A DNA stretch of 64,000 nt from Gracilaria domingensis. Taxonomy: Eukaryota > Rhodophyta > Florideophyceae > Gracilariales > Gracilariaceae. Within the stretch, counting starts at the first letter, position 1; every line of letters begins with the position of its first letter. The position numbers were made by a program, and so were the translations under genes. The stretch lies in NCBI GenBank assembly GCA_022539475.1, contig VCMS01000079.1:119091-183090 (forward strand), in the 5' to 3' direction. Shown one piece after another: positions 40,589 through 49,517 of this stretch. The notes beneath the pieces are model-generated. The model saw only the letters and a program-made list of their open reading frames with translations, had not been told where the DNA came from and searched no databases.

Positions 40589-40730
40589 AAGCAATACTTG
40601 CTCGTTCTCTTTCAGAAGAGCATTCAATTCGTCATTGCATTTCATTCTCTGGAAGCCAAATTGGAAGAATGGTAAAGCAACCGAAGACAACCCGCCAATG
40701 AAAGCACTGGCCAGCGGGTATCTTAAGTAA
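40589..40730 (-). pseudogene. Displaced N-terminal anchor region of family copy 2
   Basis: This minus-strand frame reads RYPLASAFIGGLSSVALPFF and then QFGFQRMKCNDELNALLKEN. It aligns with residues 6-60 of the 13401 protein. It lacks an initiator ATG up to an in-frame stop near 40778 and is out of frame with the downstream coil. Confidence 0.55.
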
Positions 40731-41524
40731 GTTTTTCTGTTCACTGTGAAGGGTTCAGCGTCTCAACAAGCCGTTGAGATTTAGACGAAATAGCTGGGAA
40801 TTAGGTCTTGGGCTAAGTTAGGGAACGAGCAAAGAGGCGAAATTGGAAGTGCAGTGAACGCTGTGTTTGCAATGAGCCCAAGGGATAGAATCGGGGGGCT
40901 CACAACGCAAGAATGAATAATATCTTCGTCCTTCCAAAACCCATTTCGTAGAGAACTTACGCATCATGTGTTTGCTCACGTTGACGTTGGGCAGATGTTG
41001 ATCACAATCAATTTCGTATCACCAGGCTTCGAATTGAGTTTACTTTCAAATGCGTATAGTTAGTCTACCTTTGAAAACGAATTTGTGGCAGAATTGAATT
41101 CTCCTCGACTCCGCGGCCATTTTCATCAGCACTCTTTGCATCAACCATAATTTTGTGAACGTATATCATTCTATAACATCCGAAGTGCATCTTAATTGGA
41201 TAACCATCCTCTACGTCCGAACTGCTCCGATGGTTCCTTGTCTGTGTCAGATATGGTTTCGCACATCCGGACAGTCGCGAGTTTGAACCAGTACTTAACG
41301 CGAAGACCTCACCCCCAAGTCATCATCGCCATTCTGTTCTTAGTCCATCGACGCCAGTCCCCCTCAGTCCTTCTCTCTCTTAGTTTCCTTACCTTTCTCT
41401 CTTGTTTGTGTCATTCTCGACGTCTTCTATAGAGTAAAGAAGCTGCTGTTCAGCCACATTCGCATCGCTCCTTTTTGGTTTCTGGATTCTTTCGATATCT
41501 GTTTCGCCTTCTGACAACTGCTCA
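40731..41524. other. Intergenic, no supported gene
   Basis: Contains the upstream region of the 41525 gene. No clear TATA box or other gene. Confidence 0.45.
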
Positions 41525-42136
41525 ATGAACTATATTTTCTCAAAGGGAGACGAGGTGTTTATGACAGACCCGGAGTCGGATCTTGAATTTGTGTGTGCAG
41601 AAGCTCATGCACAGGGGTTCACTCCGGTGCCGGCAGACAAGTGGCATAAAGGGAACGATCTTTCGAGTGATTCTGACGTTTTATTCGTGGACGAGGAGGG
41701 TGACGTGCTGATGACCACGCCACAGCTCCCATACGAGCTCGTAGAACGTATAGCTAGGGCAAAAGGGTATAGTCCTGCCCCCTTCACTAGCTGGCCTAAT
41801 CACTGCGACACAATACGAAGCGGTTCCCCAAGGCTGCACAACATCGTCACTCCCTCGACTTCCGCTCCCCCAATGTCGGCGTTGACACCTTCTCCCCCAA
41901 TTTCGGCGTCGGCATCCTCTCCCCCAGTGTCGGCGTCGACGCCCTCTTCCCCAATACCAGCGTCGACGCCCTCTCCCCCAATACCGGCGTCGACATCCTC
42001 TCCCAATCCGTCGACATCGATTACCTCTCCTTCATTAACGACGTCGACCCCATCTCCCACGCCAGGCTCTGGGATCAGAGGAGACTTATTGTCTCCGCAG
42101 ACAGATATGTCAAGATATGAGGAGCGTCGTGTGTGA
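41525..42136 (+). CDS. Small protein with internal duplication and Ser/Pro/Ala repeats
   Basis: 203 aa, family unknown. Two tandem units of about 37 residues share a spaced pattern: the first is DEVFMTDPESDLEFVCAEA / HAQGFTPVPADKW (about 9-40), the second GDVLMTTPQLPYELVERIA / RAKGYSPAPFTSW (about 59-91). The common signature is D-V-x-MT-x-P...E-x-V...A-x-A-x-G-(F/Y)-x-P-x-P-x3-W. From about residue 112 to 165 the protein is a 9-residue repeat of the type SPPIPASTP, encoded by a 27-bp minisatellite. A short tail with RGDLLSPQTD follows. No signal peptide or membrane segment. The duplication suggests that the 37-residue unit is a small folded binding module. Confidence 0.55.
   Translation: MNYIFSKGDEVFMTDPESDLEFVCAEAHAQGFTPVPADKWHKGNDLSSDSDVLFVDEEGDVLMTTPQLPYELVERIARAKGYSPAPFTSWPNHCDTIRSGSPRLHNIVTPSTSAPPMSALTPSPPISASASSPPVSASTPSSPIPASTPSPPIPASTSSPNPSTSITSPSLTTSTPSPTPGSGIRGDLLSPQTDMSRYEERRV
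41866..42010 (+). repeat. 27-bp coding minisatellite, about five units
   Basis: Units begin near 41866, 41893, 41920, 41947 and 41974. Each encodes a variant of SPP(I/V/M)(S/P)A(S/L)(T/A)(P/S). Confidence 0.75.
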
Positions 42137-43440
42137 TTCGTTGTCGAGCAGCATTTTTATGCGACCCGTTGAGTCACGATTGTTGTTGATGGTCAGAGTT
42201 TCAAAACTTTGTTGACTACAGCCGAAGTGAACGGGCTTCAGCGAGGCCGTTCGGCGCTTGTGCGCCGTTCTAATTACTCCCTTTACATAGGTACTGTTCT
42301 ATAGTATTGACCCGCCTCGCGCGGGAGTTGAGTCGATACTGCATAAGCAACGTCTCTCTCTCTCTAATACGGGCGCAGTAGTCTAATTCCTACTTACTGC
42401 AGTAAACAACGTCTTATGCCTGCTTGTATACGATCTCCACTCTCGGTGCTATCCTTAGGATAACCGCCTGCAAAAGGGGGGAGTCCGAAACACTGCAACG
42501 TCCAAACGCTCATGTTCTTTGAAAATCCTTGCTACGTATTCATCATAACCAAATTGTGCGCCATGCTGCTACCATTGTTGGCACTCAGCAGGCGGTGGAT
42601 GAACGGCATGTGTATGAGGAGGAAGGCTATACAAGAAGTAATAATTGAACTACTGTACCTGTAAAAGGAATAGTGTGAAGAGAGAGGACATCCTCATCTC
42701 AGAGATTTAAATGTTTATCTTGAATCGATCAGTTCTACAAATTCTGTTTTAAGAGGGAGAAAATGACATTAACAGGATTTTCAATTGGATAAGCAAGACT
42801 GGTTAGAAGAAGCAGAGAGAATGTACGAAAGAGAAACGTTCATGAAAGTTTGAATGGTTTTCAAAACATGATCGTACGTTGCCTTCTACGAAGGTAGTAG
42901 GTAGAGGTGTGGTCATTGTCGAAAGTCGAGGGCTGTGTGTCTGCCTTGGTTTGCAGCACCTCTCGAAAACTCTTGGGTTCTTTTCCGACTGTTCCCTCTG
43001 AACCTGAATCATCTAACACAGAGAGCAATTTAGAGCTTTCCAATTCTTCTCAATTAACAGGGAGCTCGGTCCCTCCCCAGAAGCTCCGCTTCAGGATAGC
43101 GGCGCATATTGTCGGTTGCAGCGATAGGGTTTTTCAAGGGCCTTGACAAACCCTATCGACTCAAGGCGGTCAAACGACCTTGTATTGTCTTCCAGCTTTG
43201 TTGACCTCCTGAGTGCTCAAGAGCACGCTCCTGTCATGCAAAACAGAATTTGATACGTTTTTATTCCTCAGAGCCGTCCAATGTTCATTACCCAATGAAT
43301 AGTAGTACCAGGCTTGGCCATGTTCCCTGTTGATGATGAATGATTGCGAGTCTAAACAGGCTTCTGAGAAGCAAACGGAAGAAACAAGAGCACTGACATG
43401 GGATGGGGCATATTCGAACCAAACTAGTTATGTTGTTTAT
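42137..43440. other. Intergenic, no supported gene; contains a palindrome
   Basis: A minus frame at 42861-43043 (EPKSFREVLQTKADTQ, YYLRRRQRT) has slight resemblance to the linker region of Ty1/copia polyproteins. It is only 60 codons long and bounded by a stop, so I do not call it. The palindrome at 43122-43158 is listed separately. Confidence 0.4.
43122..43158. repeat. 37-bp near-perfect palindrome
   Basis: 18-nt arms (CGATAGGGTTTTTCAAGG outward-in) pair across one G with a single mismatch. Confidence 0.8.
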
Positions 43441-44307
43441 TTATATACAATTCTTGGAAGCAGTAATGAAAGCCGACGATGAAGGGGTCTCAAAAGACCA
43501 TCTGCCATAAGAGGCGTTGACATCACCCACACAATGCACATCTAACACGTTAAAGCGCAAGCTCCGGAACACACGACGTGCATCCTCCAGCAAGTTGGCA
43601 TGATGGCGGCGACACACCTGCAACAACAGCACGCTTCCCGGCCGACTCATAGCGCTAACGTCGTCCAAAACGAGCTCGAGTGGCACGTGACGCAGCAACG
43701 GGGACGTATAGTCCATCAACCACACAGTATGAACACAAGTATCAAATCCATTAGCCAGCAGCTTGACGGCCCACTCCACAAGGCGCGGCTGGTGATCCAC
43801 GGCCACGGTGACGGTCTCCCGATCGGCATCGTGCACAAACAGCTCCTCCGCCACAACACGTCGCTTGAGCGCGACGACGGGCGCCACCTCCACCTCGAAC
43901 GCGGCCGCGTCCACGCGGTTCTTGCCGCCACCAGCACCAAAGACGGTCGCAGCTGCCGCGGAAGCGGCCGTGGGTGACGGCGCGTCCAGTCCGTTCCCCA
44001 GCGCGACGATTTGCACGCGCTCATCGCAGCCCGAGTGCAGATGTTTGCGAACAAAATCTTGGCGATAGCGCGTGTGAATGACGGTCTGCGCATAGTGCGG
44101 GTGCGCGCGGTCGACTTTTTGGCGCGCGTCGGACGCGGTGATGACGTCGGCAAAGCGGTCTCGCACGAGCGCGTGCGGCAAATGCGTCTCGATGGCGCGA
44201 CATGCGGCCTGCTGCAGCACGGTTTGCACGTAGGATTCGGGCGGCGGGCAGCAGCAGTTGGGCTGTTGTGCGGACGCAAACGGCCGACGCCACTTGAAGG
44301 AAAACAT
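43441..44307 (-). CDS. Leucine carboxyl methyltransferase-family (LCM) SAM methyltransferase
   Basis: 288 aa from the ATG at 44307 (MFSFKWRRPFASAQQPN). An ATG at 44517 would add 70 Pro/Arg-rich residues encoded by a GAGAGGGCG-type repetitive sequence, which I think is leader. The fold is class I SAM: YRQDFVRKHL then ERVQIVALGNGLDAPSP, the family's 'QVV-LGAGLDTR' motif I. FEVEVAPVVALKRRVVAEEL takes the place of the acidic 'E+D.P' motif II, and LLANGFDTCVHTVWLMDYT the 'PT.++.EG+..YL' region. The usual TR after GLD is replaced by AP. Members methylate the C-terminal leucine of PP2A (LCMT1), modify tRNA wybutosine (TYW4) or act on small molecules. Which applies here is not decidable. No introns. 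Confidence 0.65.
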   Translation of the reverse strand: MFSFKWRRPFASAQQPNCCCPPPESYVQTVLQQAACRAIETHLPHALVRDRFADVITASDARQKVDRAHPHYAQTVIHTRYRQDFVRKHLHSGCDERVQIVALGNGLDAPSPTAASAAAATVFGAGGGKNRVDAAAFEVEVAPVVALKRRVVAEELFVHDADRETVTVAVDHQPRLVEWAVKLLANGFDTCVHTVWLMDYTSPLLRHVPLELVLDDVSAMSRPGSVLLLQVCRRHHANLLEDARRVFRSLRFNVLDVHCVGDVNASYGRWSFETPSSSAFITASKNCI

Positions 44308-44602
44308 GGAGAGCGGGAGATGGGAAACGTAGGAAGCGAGGACGGGCGGTGTCTCGACGGCGACGGGCGGCGCTGATGGCGGGCCGCGGAGAGAGGGCGG
44401 AGAAAGGGCGGAGAGAGGGCGGAGAGAGGGCTTAAGAGGGCCGAGCGCTGGGCGCAGGCGTTGGCGCGGCGGCGTGCCACGGCGGTACAGCCTCCATTCG
44501 GGGTGCAAGTTACACATCGCGCGCGCGTGGGCGCCGCCTCCAATACGGGCTCACGGCTCGCGGCGGCGCGCCGCCCACGGCATGTGTGTTGTGCTTCATC
44601 GC

Positions 44603-44622
44603 GCGCTGATTGGCCACGGCGC
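44603..44622. promoter_or_regulatory. NF-Y-like CCAAT element, shared with the 52.87 kb promoter
   Basis: GCGCTGATTGGCCACGGCGC differs at one base from the element at 52864-52883. CTGATTGGCC is the NF-Y consensus in reverse. It lies upstream of the methyltransferase start. Confidence 0.5.
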
Positions 44623-44769
44623 CGCAACCAGATCCGGCGCGCACGGCGCGCGCACGATCGCCGCGTGCCGCACGCTGAGCAGCGCGCGCCGTGGCACGTG
44701 CCGCCGGCGTGCGCCAGCGCGGGGGGCCGCTGCCGCGAACAGCGGGCTGCGCGCGCGCGCTCAGAAGTC

Positions 44770-45213
44770 TCAGAACAGCAGTCTTCTGGCCACGCGCGCC
44801 GCGCCGCGCGCCGCGCCGTCGCCCGCGCCCGCGCTCGTGCTCGCGCTGCACGCGCTGCGCTCGCCGGCGGCGGCGGCGGCGGCGGCGGCACCCCGCGCGG
44901 CGGCGCCTTCGTAGCTCTGCGCGCTATCCGCGGTCTGCGTGACGCAGCTGGACGCCGCATCGTCCTCCTCCGCGCCATCCCCCTCGAGCGCGCCCGTCAT
45001 CGCCGTCGTGGCCGTCGTGGCCGTCGTGGCCGCCACCCGTTTCTTCCGCGCGCCGCGCCGCCTCTTCTGCACGCCGCCGCGGCGGCCGCGCTCTCCCTGC
45101 GGCTCCGCGGCGCGCCACCACCGCCCGACCGCCCGCAGCATGCGTCCGTACCGCGAGCGCCGCGGCTGCTTCTTCCGCGGCGCCAGAAGATGCGCGTTCG
45201 CCACCGCTTCCAT
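44770..45213 (-). CDS. Possible GC-rich, basic then Ala-rich small protein
   Basis: A 147-codon ATG frame with very high GC at third positions. The first 60 residues are basic with aromatic positions (MEAVANAHLLAPRKKQPRRS, GRMLRAVGRWWRAAEPQGE). Then come AATTATT repeats, an acidic patch (DGAEEDDAA) and an Ala-rich C-terminus. Competing frames in this GC-rich block are monotonous Arg/Ala, which makes this the best candidate. It lies between the methyltransferase and UTP14 on the same strand. Chance remains quite possible. Confidence 0.33.
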   Translation of the reverse strand: MEAVANAHLLAPRKKQPRRSRYGRMLRAVGRWWRAAEPQGERGRRGGVQKRRRGARKKRVAATTATTATTAMTGALEGDGAEEDDAASSCVTQTADSAQSYEGAAARGAAAAAAAAGERSACSASTSAGAGDGAARGAARVARRLLF

Positions 45214-45463
45214 GCGCTCCCGTGAGCACGCGCGCCGCGCAAAAGGCCGTCTGCTAGACTGACCTTCACCCGCGACGCGCCTGCGACGCGTTCACCGTCC
45301 GCACCAGCGCGCCGCCCGTCCCGCCTCCGCGCGCCTACTTGAGCAAGGTCGTGCCAGTCGTCGCGCAACGCCAACGGAAACAAACCACCCGTCTTCTTCC
45401 CGTTATCTTTGTGTACCAAGTCCAAAACGTTTACCGCTTGACTCTAAACAAACAAAACCGCCA

Positions 45464-48400
45464 CTATCGCATCAACCCCTTTCTCGCCCGCTCTCTCTTC
45501 TCCGCTCGTTCCTTCCGCATCTGCAAAACTGCTCTCTTGCCGCCGGCTGTCTCCGCAATCGGATCGATCCGTTCACCCACCCGTTTCCCAATTCTCGGCC
45601 TCACAACCCTTGAGAACCGCCCGCCTGTCACAAACTCTTTGCAAATGGGCGTCCTCACTTCCATCTCCCATTCCTCCCTCTTCGCATACGGGAACGGCAC
45701 CTGCGCCATCGTCAGCATCGCCGCCTGCTTAATCCTCCTCTCGTCCAAGATCACGTGCTTCATTCTGCTGTCTTTCCTCCCACCTACCGCCGCCCGTCTC
45801 GCCTGTGCCAGTCGTTCTCTCGCCGCCCTAGCAAACGCGCTCTCACTCTTTCGTGCCCTCACGCCGGCGCCGTCCCACTTGCCCCACCCAGGCAGCACCT
45901 CCGCCTGCAGTTCCTTTGCGTCCGGCATTTCAGCCTCGATTTCCTCTCTCTTCGCCATCTCAAAGTCCTCTTCTTCCGCGCCACCAGCACCAGCAAACGC
46001 TGCCGCCACCTCCCGCATGCGCGCCATTGCATCTTCTTCCTCTTCCTCGGTCCGCAATCTTTTGTTGTGTGCCGGCTCCTCCGCATCCTTCGCGCGTTTC
46101 CGTTTTGACTTCTTCTTCGACTTGGAGCTCTTCTGATTTCCTGCTCCAGCTTTCAGCCACGGGTTGTCTTCTGTACCCACTCTACTTTCTGCACGATTTG
46201 AACCTTGTAAACCCTTCGCTTCGCCAGAGCTGCCTTGAGCTTTGGTTGCTTGTTTTCCCCCTTTCTTCTTGGCCTTTTTCTTCTTTTTCTTGGGACCCTT
46301 ATCATCCGAACCGACCGCATCTTCCATCTCAGCGCCGCTCCGCAAATTATGAGCCTCATCCTCGGTCATGTCCTTCTTGTTTCCAGACTTAAGCCACGGG
46401 TTGCTCTCAAGGTCCCCAACAGTATCAGTTTGGGCTACAATTGGCGAAGGTTGTGCCTCTCCCGAAGTGCTCGGCTTTTGATCATTGTTCTTCTTGTTCT
46501 TTTTCCGACGTTTGTGTACGTTTGAAGATTCCTTAGCTGTAGCGGACACATGCTCATTGTCCTTGTCTCTCCGGGAACCTTTGATGCCTTCTTCCTCATC
46601 TTCACTCGCCTGGCTCTCTTCGCCGGCATTTGGCCATGGCTTACTTTGCACTTCCATACCAGCGTCGTCGCCGTTTGCCGTCCGGTTAGCAACTCGTACT
46701 GGGTTTACATCTACGCAAATTCGTTTCTTCAGTTGTGCTCGCCTCCTGGCCATGGATTCGTTCTTGGCCTTCTGCTCCTTCTCCTTGACAGCCAAACTAC
46801 CTTCACTAGCTTCAGAAGCTTGGCGAATCCTCTCGGACAGACCTTCGATGTCATCTTCCTCAAAATCACCTTCGACTAGACCCGGTGCTTGTCGCTCTTC
46901 CTCCTCAACGCGATCTACATTGTCGGGCTCCTGACTTTCCACATTAAAGTAGCGCTTTCCCTTGAATACAACCCGTTTCTCGCCATCATCATCCGATCCC
47001 CCGCTTTCCTTCATTTCGTTCAGTAGCTCAAGCGCTTCCTTCCTTTGTCGTTCCTGGGCCGCCTGCATAAACCGCATACCCATCAGGCCCTTTGGCTTCT
47101 TCGCGTTCTCGCTATCTTCCTTCAGCTCGGCCTCAATGCCCTTCAGCTTCTCTTGTAACCTTTCCACCGTCTCGCTCTCATCGTCGGGACTATCCTCAGA
47201 GTCCGAATCATCACTATCGACAGCGACGCCCTGCTTTTTCATCAACTCTTGATGCAAACGTAGCTGTTCTTCAATCGCCGCTTTTGTATCGCCTTCGCGC
47301 TTCGTTTCAGGTCTCGAAAGCTTTCTTCGCACCCATTTGGACGTATTCTTGTGTCTCAACCTCATTCGTTCTTCCGCGCGTTGCCTTTCCGCCTTCATGA
47401 GCGCCTCCTCTTCATCCTCGCTTCCGGCCATTTCGGCCACCTTTTCGCGTTCTTTCTTCATCAGCCGCCGATACTTCTTACTCTTGATCTTTTTGATGCG
47501 CTTCATTTTGCGTTCATAGTGAAACATAAGAGATCGCATCTTCGCCAGCTGCCGTCTTCGCTCCATGATTTCTTCTCTGGAAACTTCCGAGACACCAAGA
47601 TCATCAATGGCCTTCCCCTCGCCGTTGACGACCTGCTTTTCACTTGCTACACCTGCTTGAACAAGCATGTTGTGGATTTCTTGCTCATACTCGTTGATGG
47701 GTTGAAAATTGCCGGCAATATCACTACTGTTCCGTCCAATCGTTCTTCCAGGCCCATTGAGGGGGAATACAAGCTGTTCCGCCCTTCGATTATTGCTGAC
47801 CACCTTTGCCCATTTGTCCGAAACAACCTCGTTCACCTTTTCATACGCTGCGGCTCTGGCGATTCGTCCCTGGACGGGCTCCGGTAGAGGGACAGAAAGC
47901 TGTTTCTTGCCACTGCCATGCACGCGGTTGACTTTCTTTTCAAGCTGTGCAATGGCCAAACCTTTGTCCCCGTCAGCAGCTTTCCCCAAAGCACTGAGCA
48001 TGCGCTGCATCATATCCTTCTGCGAAATGGCTTCCGTTCCGGGTGCAGAATGAATGGTCTCTTCGCCTACGACTGGGGCAACCGTTCGAGCTTCTCGCAA
48101 ACGACGCTTATCCAGGTCGCGACGGTTGGTGGCGGCGAAGGCGACTTCCGCAAGCTTCTGTTCATCGGCTTCAGATTCTTCATCTTCCGCGTCGAGAATA
48201 TGGTCGGGCAGCTCTTCTGACTCAGAGTCTTCCCGCAGCGGGGCGATGAGCTTCCTGGCTGTCTGCGATACGGAGTGCTTATCGACAGCAGGGGCGGAGG
48301 AAAGCATGTCGGAAAGCAGCATTCCTTCGCCCTCATCTGGGTCGAGGTCATCTTGTTCGTCGTCGTCGTCGTCGCCGCCATCGTGATCGTCGTCGAGAGG

Positions 48401-48544
48401 ATTGGCTTGATCGGGTGGGGCTCCATTCGAACGTGGCAGATCCATGGAGGAGAGCGAGGCGAGGTCGGAGTCGATTTCCTCATCGGACGAGCCTTGTGGG
48501 ACGCGGAAATGCGGCCCGGCGTCGCTGGTGTCGGAGTCGCTCAT
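45464..48544 (-). CDS. UTP14: UTP14, small-subunit processome component
   Basis: 1026 aa from the ATG at 48544 (MSDSDTSDAGPHFRVPQGSS); the frame runs 48 codons further without an ATG. UTP14 belongs to the nucleolar U3 snoRNP/SSU processome, where it activates the helicase Dhr1 during 18S rRNA maturation. Diagnostic blocks are KVNRVHGSGKKQLSVPLPEP, YEKVNEVVSDKWAKVV, the RMRLRHKNTSKWVRRKL motif near the middle, and the C-terminal ILDERRIKQAAMLTMAQVPF followed by PYAKREEWEMEVRTPICKEF. Long acidic and Lys-rich tracts fill the spaces, as in the family. It is somewhat longer than yeast Utp14 (899). The extra length is mostly in low-complexity KKKKKKAKKKGGK-type stretches and repeated NPWLK(A/S)G units. 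Intronless. Confidence 0.93.
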   Translation of the reverse strand: MSDSDTSDAGPHFRVPQGSSDEEIDSDLASLSSMDLPRSNGAPPDQANPLDDDHDGGDDDDDEQDDLDPDEGEGMLLSDMLSSAPAVDKHSVSQTARKLIAPLREDSESEELPDHILDAEDEESEADEQKLAEVAFAATNRRDLDKRRLREARTVAPVVGEETIHSAPGTEAISQKDMMQRMLSALGKAADGDKGLAIAQLEKKVNRVHGSGKKQLSVPLPEPVQGRIARAAAYEKVNEVVSDKWAKVVSNNRRAEQLVFPLNGPGRTIGRNSSDIAGNFQPINEYEQEIHNMLVQAGVASEKQVVNGEGKAIDDLGVSEVSREEIMERRRQLAKMRSLMFHYERKMKRIKKIKSKKYRRLMKKEREKVAEMAGSEDEEEALMKAERQRAEERMRLRHKNTSKWVRRKLSRPETKREGDTKAAIEEQLRLHQELMKKQGVAVDSDDSDSEDSPDDESETVERLQEKLKGIEAELKEDSENAKKPKGLMGMRFMQAAQERQRKEALELLNEMKESGGSDDDGEKRVVFKGKRYFNVESQEPDNVDRVEEEERQAPGLVEGDFEEDDIEGLSERIRQASEASEGSLAVKEKEQKAKNESMARRRAQLKKRICVDVNPVRVANRTANGDDAGMEVQSKPWPNAGEESQASEDEEEGIKGSRRDKDNEHVSATAKESSNVHKRRKKNKKNNDQKPSTSGEAQPSPIVAQTDTVGDLESNPWLKSGNKKDMTEDEAHNLRSGAEMEDAVGSDDKGPKKKKKKAKKKGGKQATKAQGSSGEAKGLQGSNRAESRVGTEDNPWLKAGAGNQKSSKSKKKSKRKRAKDAEEPAHNKRLRTEEEEEDAMARMREVAAAFAGAGGAEEEDFEMAKREEIEAEMPDAKELQAEVLPGWGKWDGAGVRARKSESAFARAARERLAQARRAAVGGRKDSRMKHVILDERRIKQAAMLTMAQVPFPYAKREEWEMEVRTPICKEFVTGGRFSRVVRPRIGKRVGERIDPIAETAGGKRAVLQMRKERAEKRERARKGLMR

Positions 48545-49517
48545 GGCTCGCGTGACGACAGAGTTGCGCGTGAGACTGTCGATTCGAGGAGTGATGGCGC
48601 TGTCGGCCGGAGTGCTGAGCTGATAAAACTGAAGGGGGTGAACAGACAGGGGCGGGCGTAGGGCGGGACGGGTGAGCGGGGGGGCCACCGGGGATCATGC
48701 CAATCGTCGGCGGTGGTCCGAGTTTGCAAAAAATAAACTGATGTATTTAAATTAATGTTGGGCCGAGAAGCGCGGCACGGCCAGACTGTCCGTCCGAAAG
48801 AAGGTAACAATGTCTACGTGCGTTTGCTATGAACATTGTGATGTCCCCACAGGGCAAAACAGCAGAACGGCCAACTCAGATAAGGCCGAACGCTTTGGCA
48901 CGGAAGAGATTCACGACCTGCCGATGTGGGTTGTTTTCTAGCATTTCTGTCTTGCGATGAAGGCGACCTCGCACGCACGACACCGTTGTTTAAAATGCAC
49001 ACACAATGGTGATCATCTGTTCTTTTTGGTTGTCACAATCTCATCGTCTTGTGCAACAAATGCTGTGTTCACCACTTGTTCAGAACTTCTCGCCGCATCA
49101 AACGCCTGCAGTCCTTTTCTGGCATCGGCGGATCTGGCAAGAGGAACATGCATGAAGCCCTAACGTGTCACACTTGCGAAGTCCAAAATGCCTCTTCAGG
49201 AGAAGCGCGATCAGTTTTGATTCAGAAGTTCTGAACAATCATTGGCTTCCAAATGTTATACGGGCGAATCATTGCGCGCCATGTGCCATATCTGAACCGT
49301 TGCAGACGATTCCGTTGATCTACGCGATCAACCGCCGTCGACGCACATTGCGTTGAATTCATCGGAGATCATTCGCCTCACGACCGTCGCCCGATCGTCC
49401 TCGTCCGGGTCGACAAACCTCGCTTCGACTTCTTCCCCATTGCCGTCGCCAAACACACTCTCAAACCTCTCCTTTTCCGTCATCTTTTTCCTCCGTCCTC
49501 CACTCCCGCGCTCCAAC
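48545..49517. promoter_or_regulatory. Divergent upstream region of UTP14 and argininosuccinate lyase
   Basis: It separates two head-to-head housekeeping genes. CCAATCG at 48699-48705 lies about 155 nt before the UTP14 ATG. From 49296 to 49517 the lyase frame is open without an ATG and reads Ser/Thr-rich (TTVARSSSSGSTNLASTSSP), like a transit peptide. Confidence 0.4.

Noticed and set aside
42861-43043. Short minus frame with EPKSFREVLQTKADTQ, considered as copia polyprotein relic
   Set aside because: Only 60 codons, no ATG, bounded by a stop, no neighbouring integrase or RT.
43716-44978. 420-codon minus frame across the methyltransferase
   Set aside because: Same strand but different frame from the recognised methyltransferase; Arg/Ala/Pro/Ser shadow of GC-rich coding DNA.
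44461-45225. 254-codon plus-strand Arg/Ala/Pro frame in the GC-rich block
   Set aside because: Monotonous Arg/Ala/Pro composition expected from GC-rich DNA in a wrong frame; the minus-strand 147-codon frame is better.
45339-46136. 265-codon plus frame antisense to UTP14 (also others up to 48661)
   Set aside because: Antisense shadows of the Lys/Glu-rich UTP14 frame, giving Ser/Phe/Leu-rich sequence.
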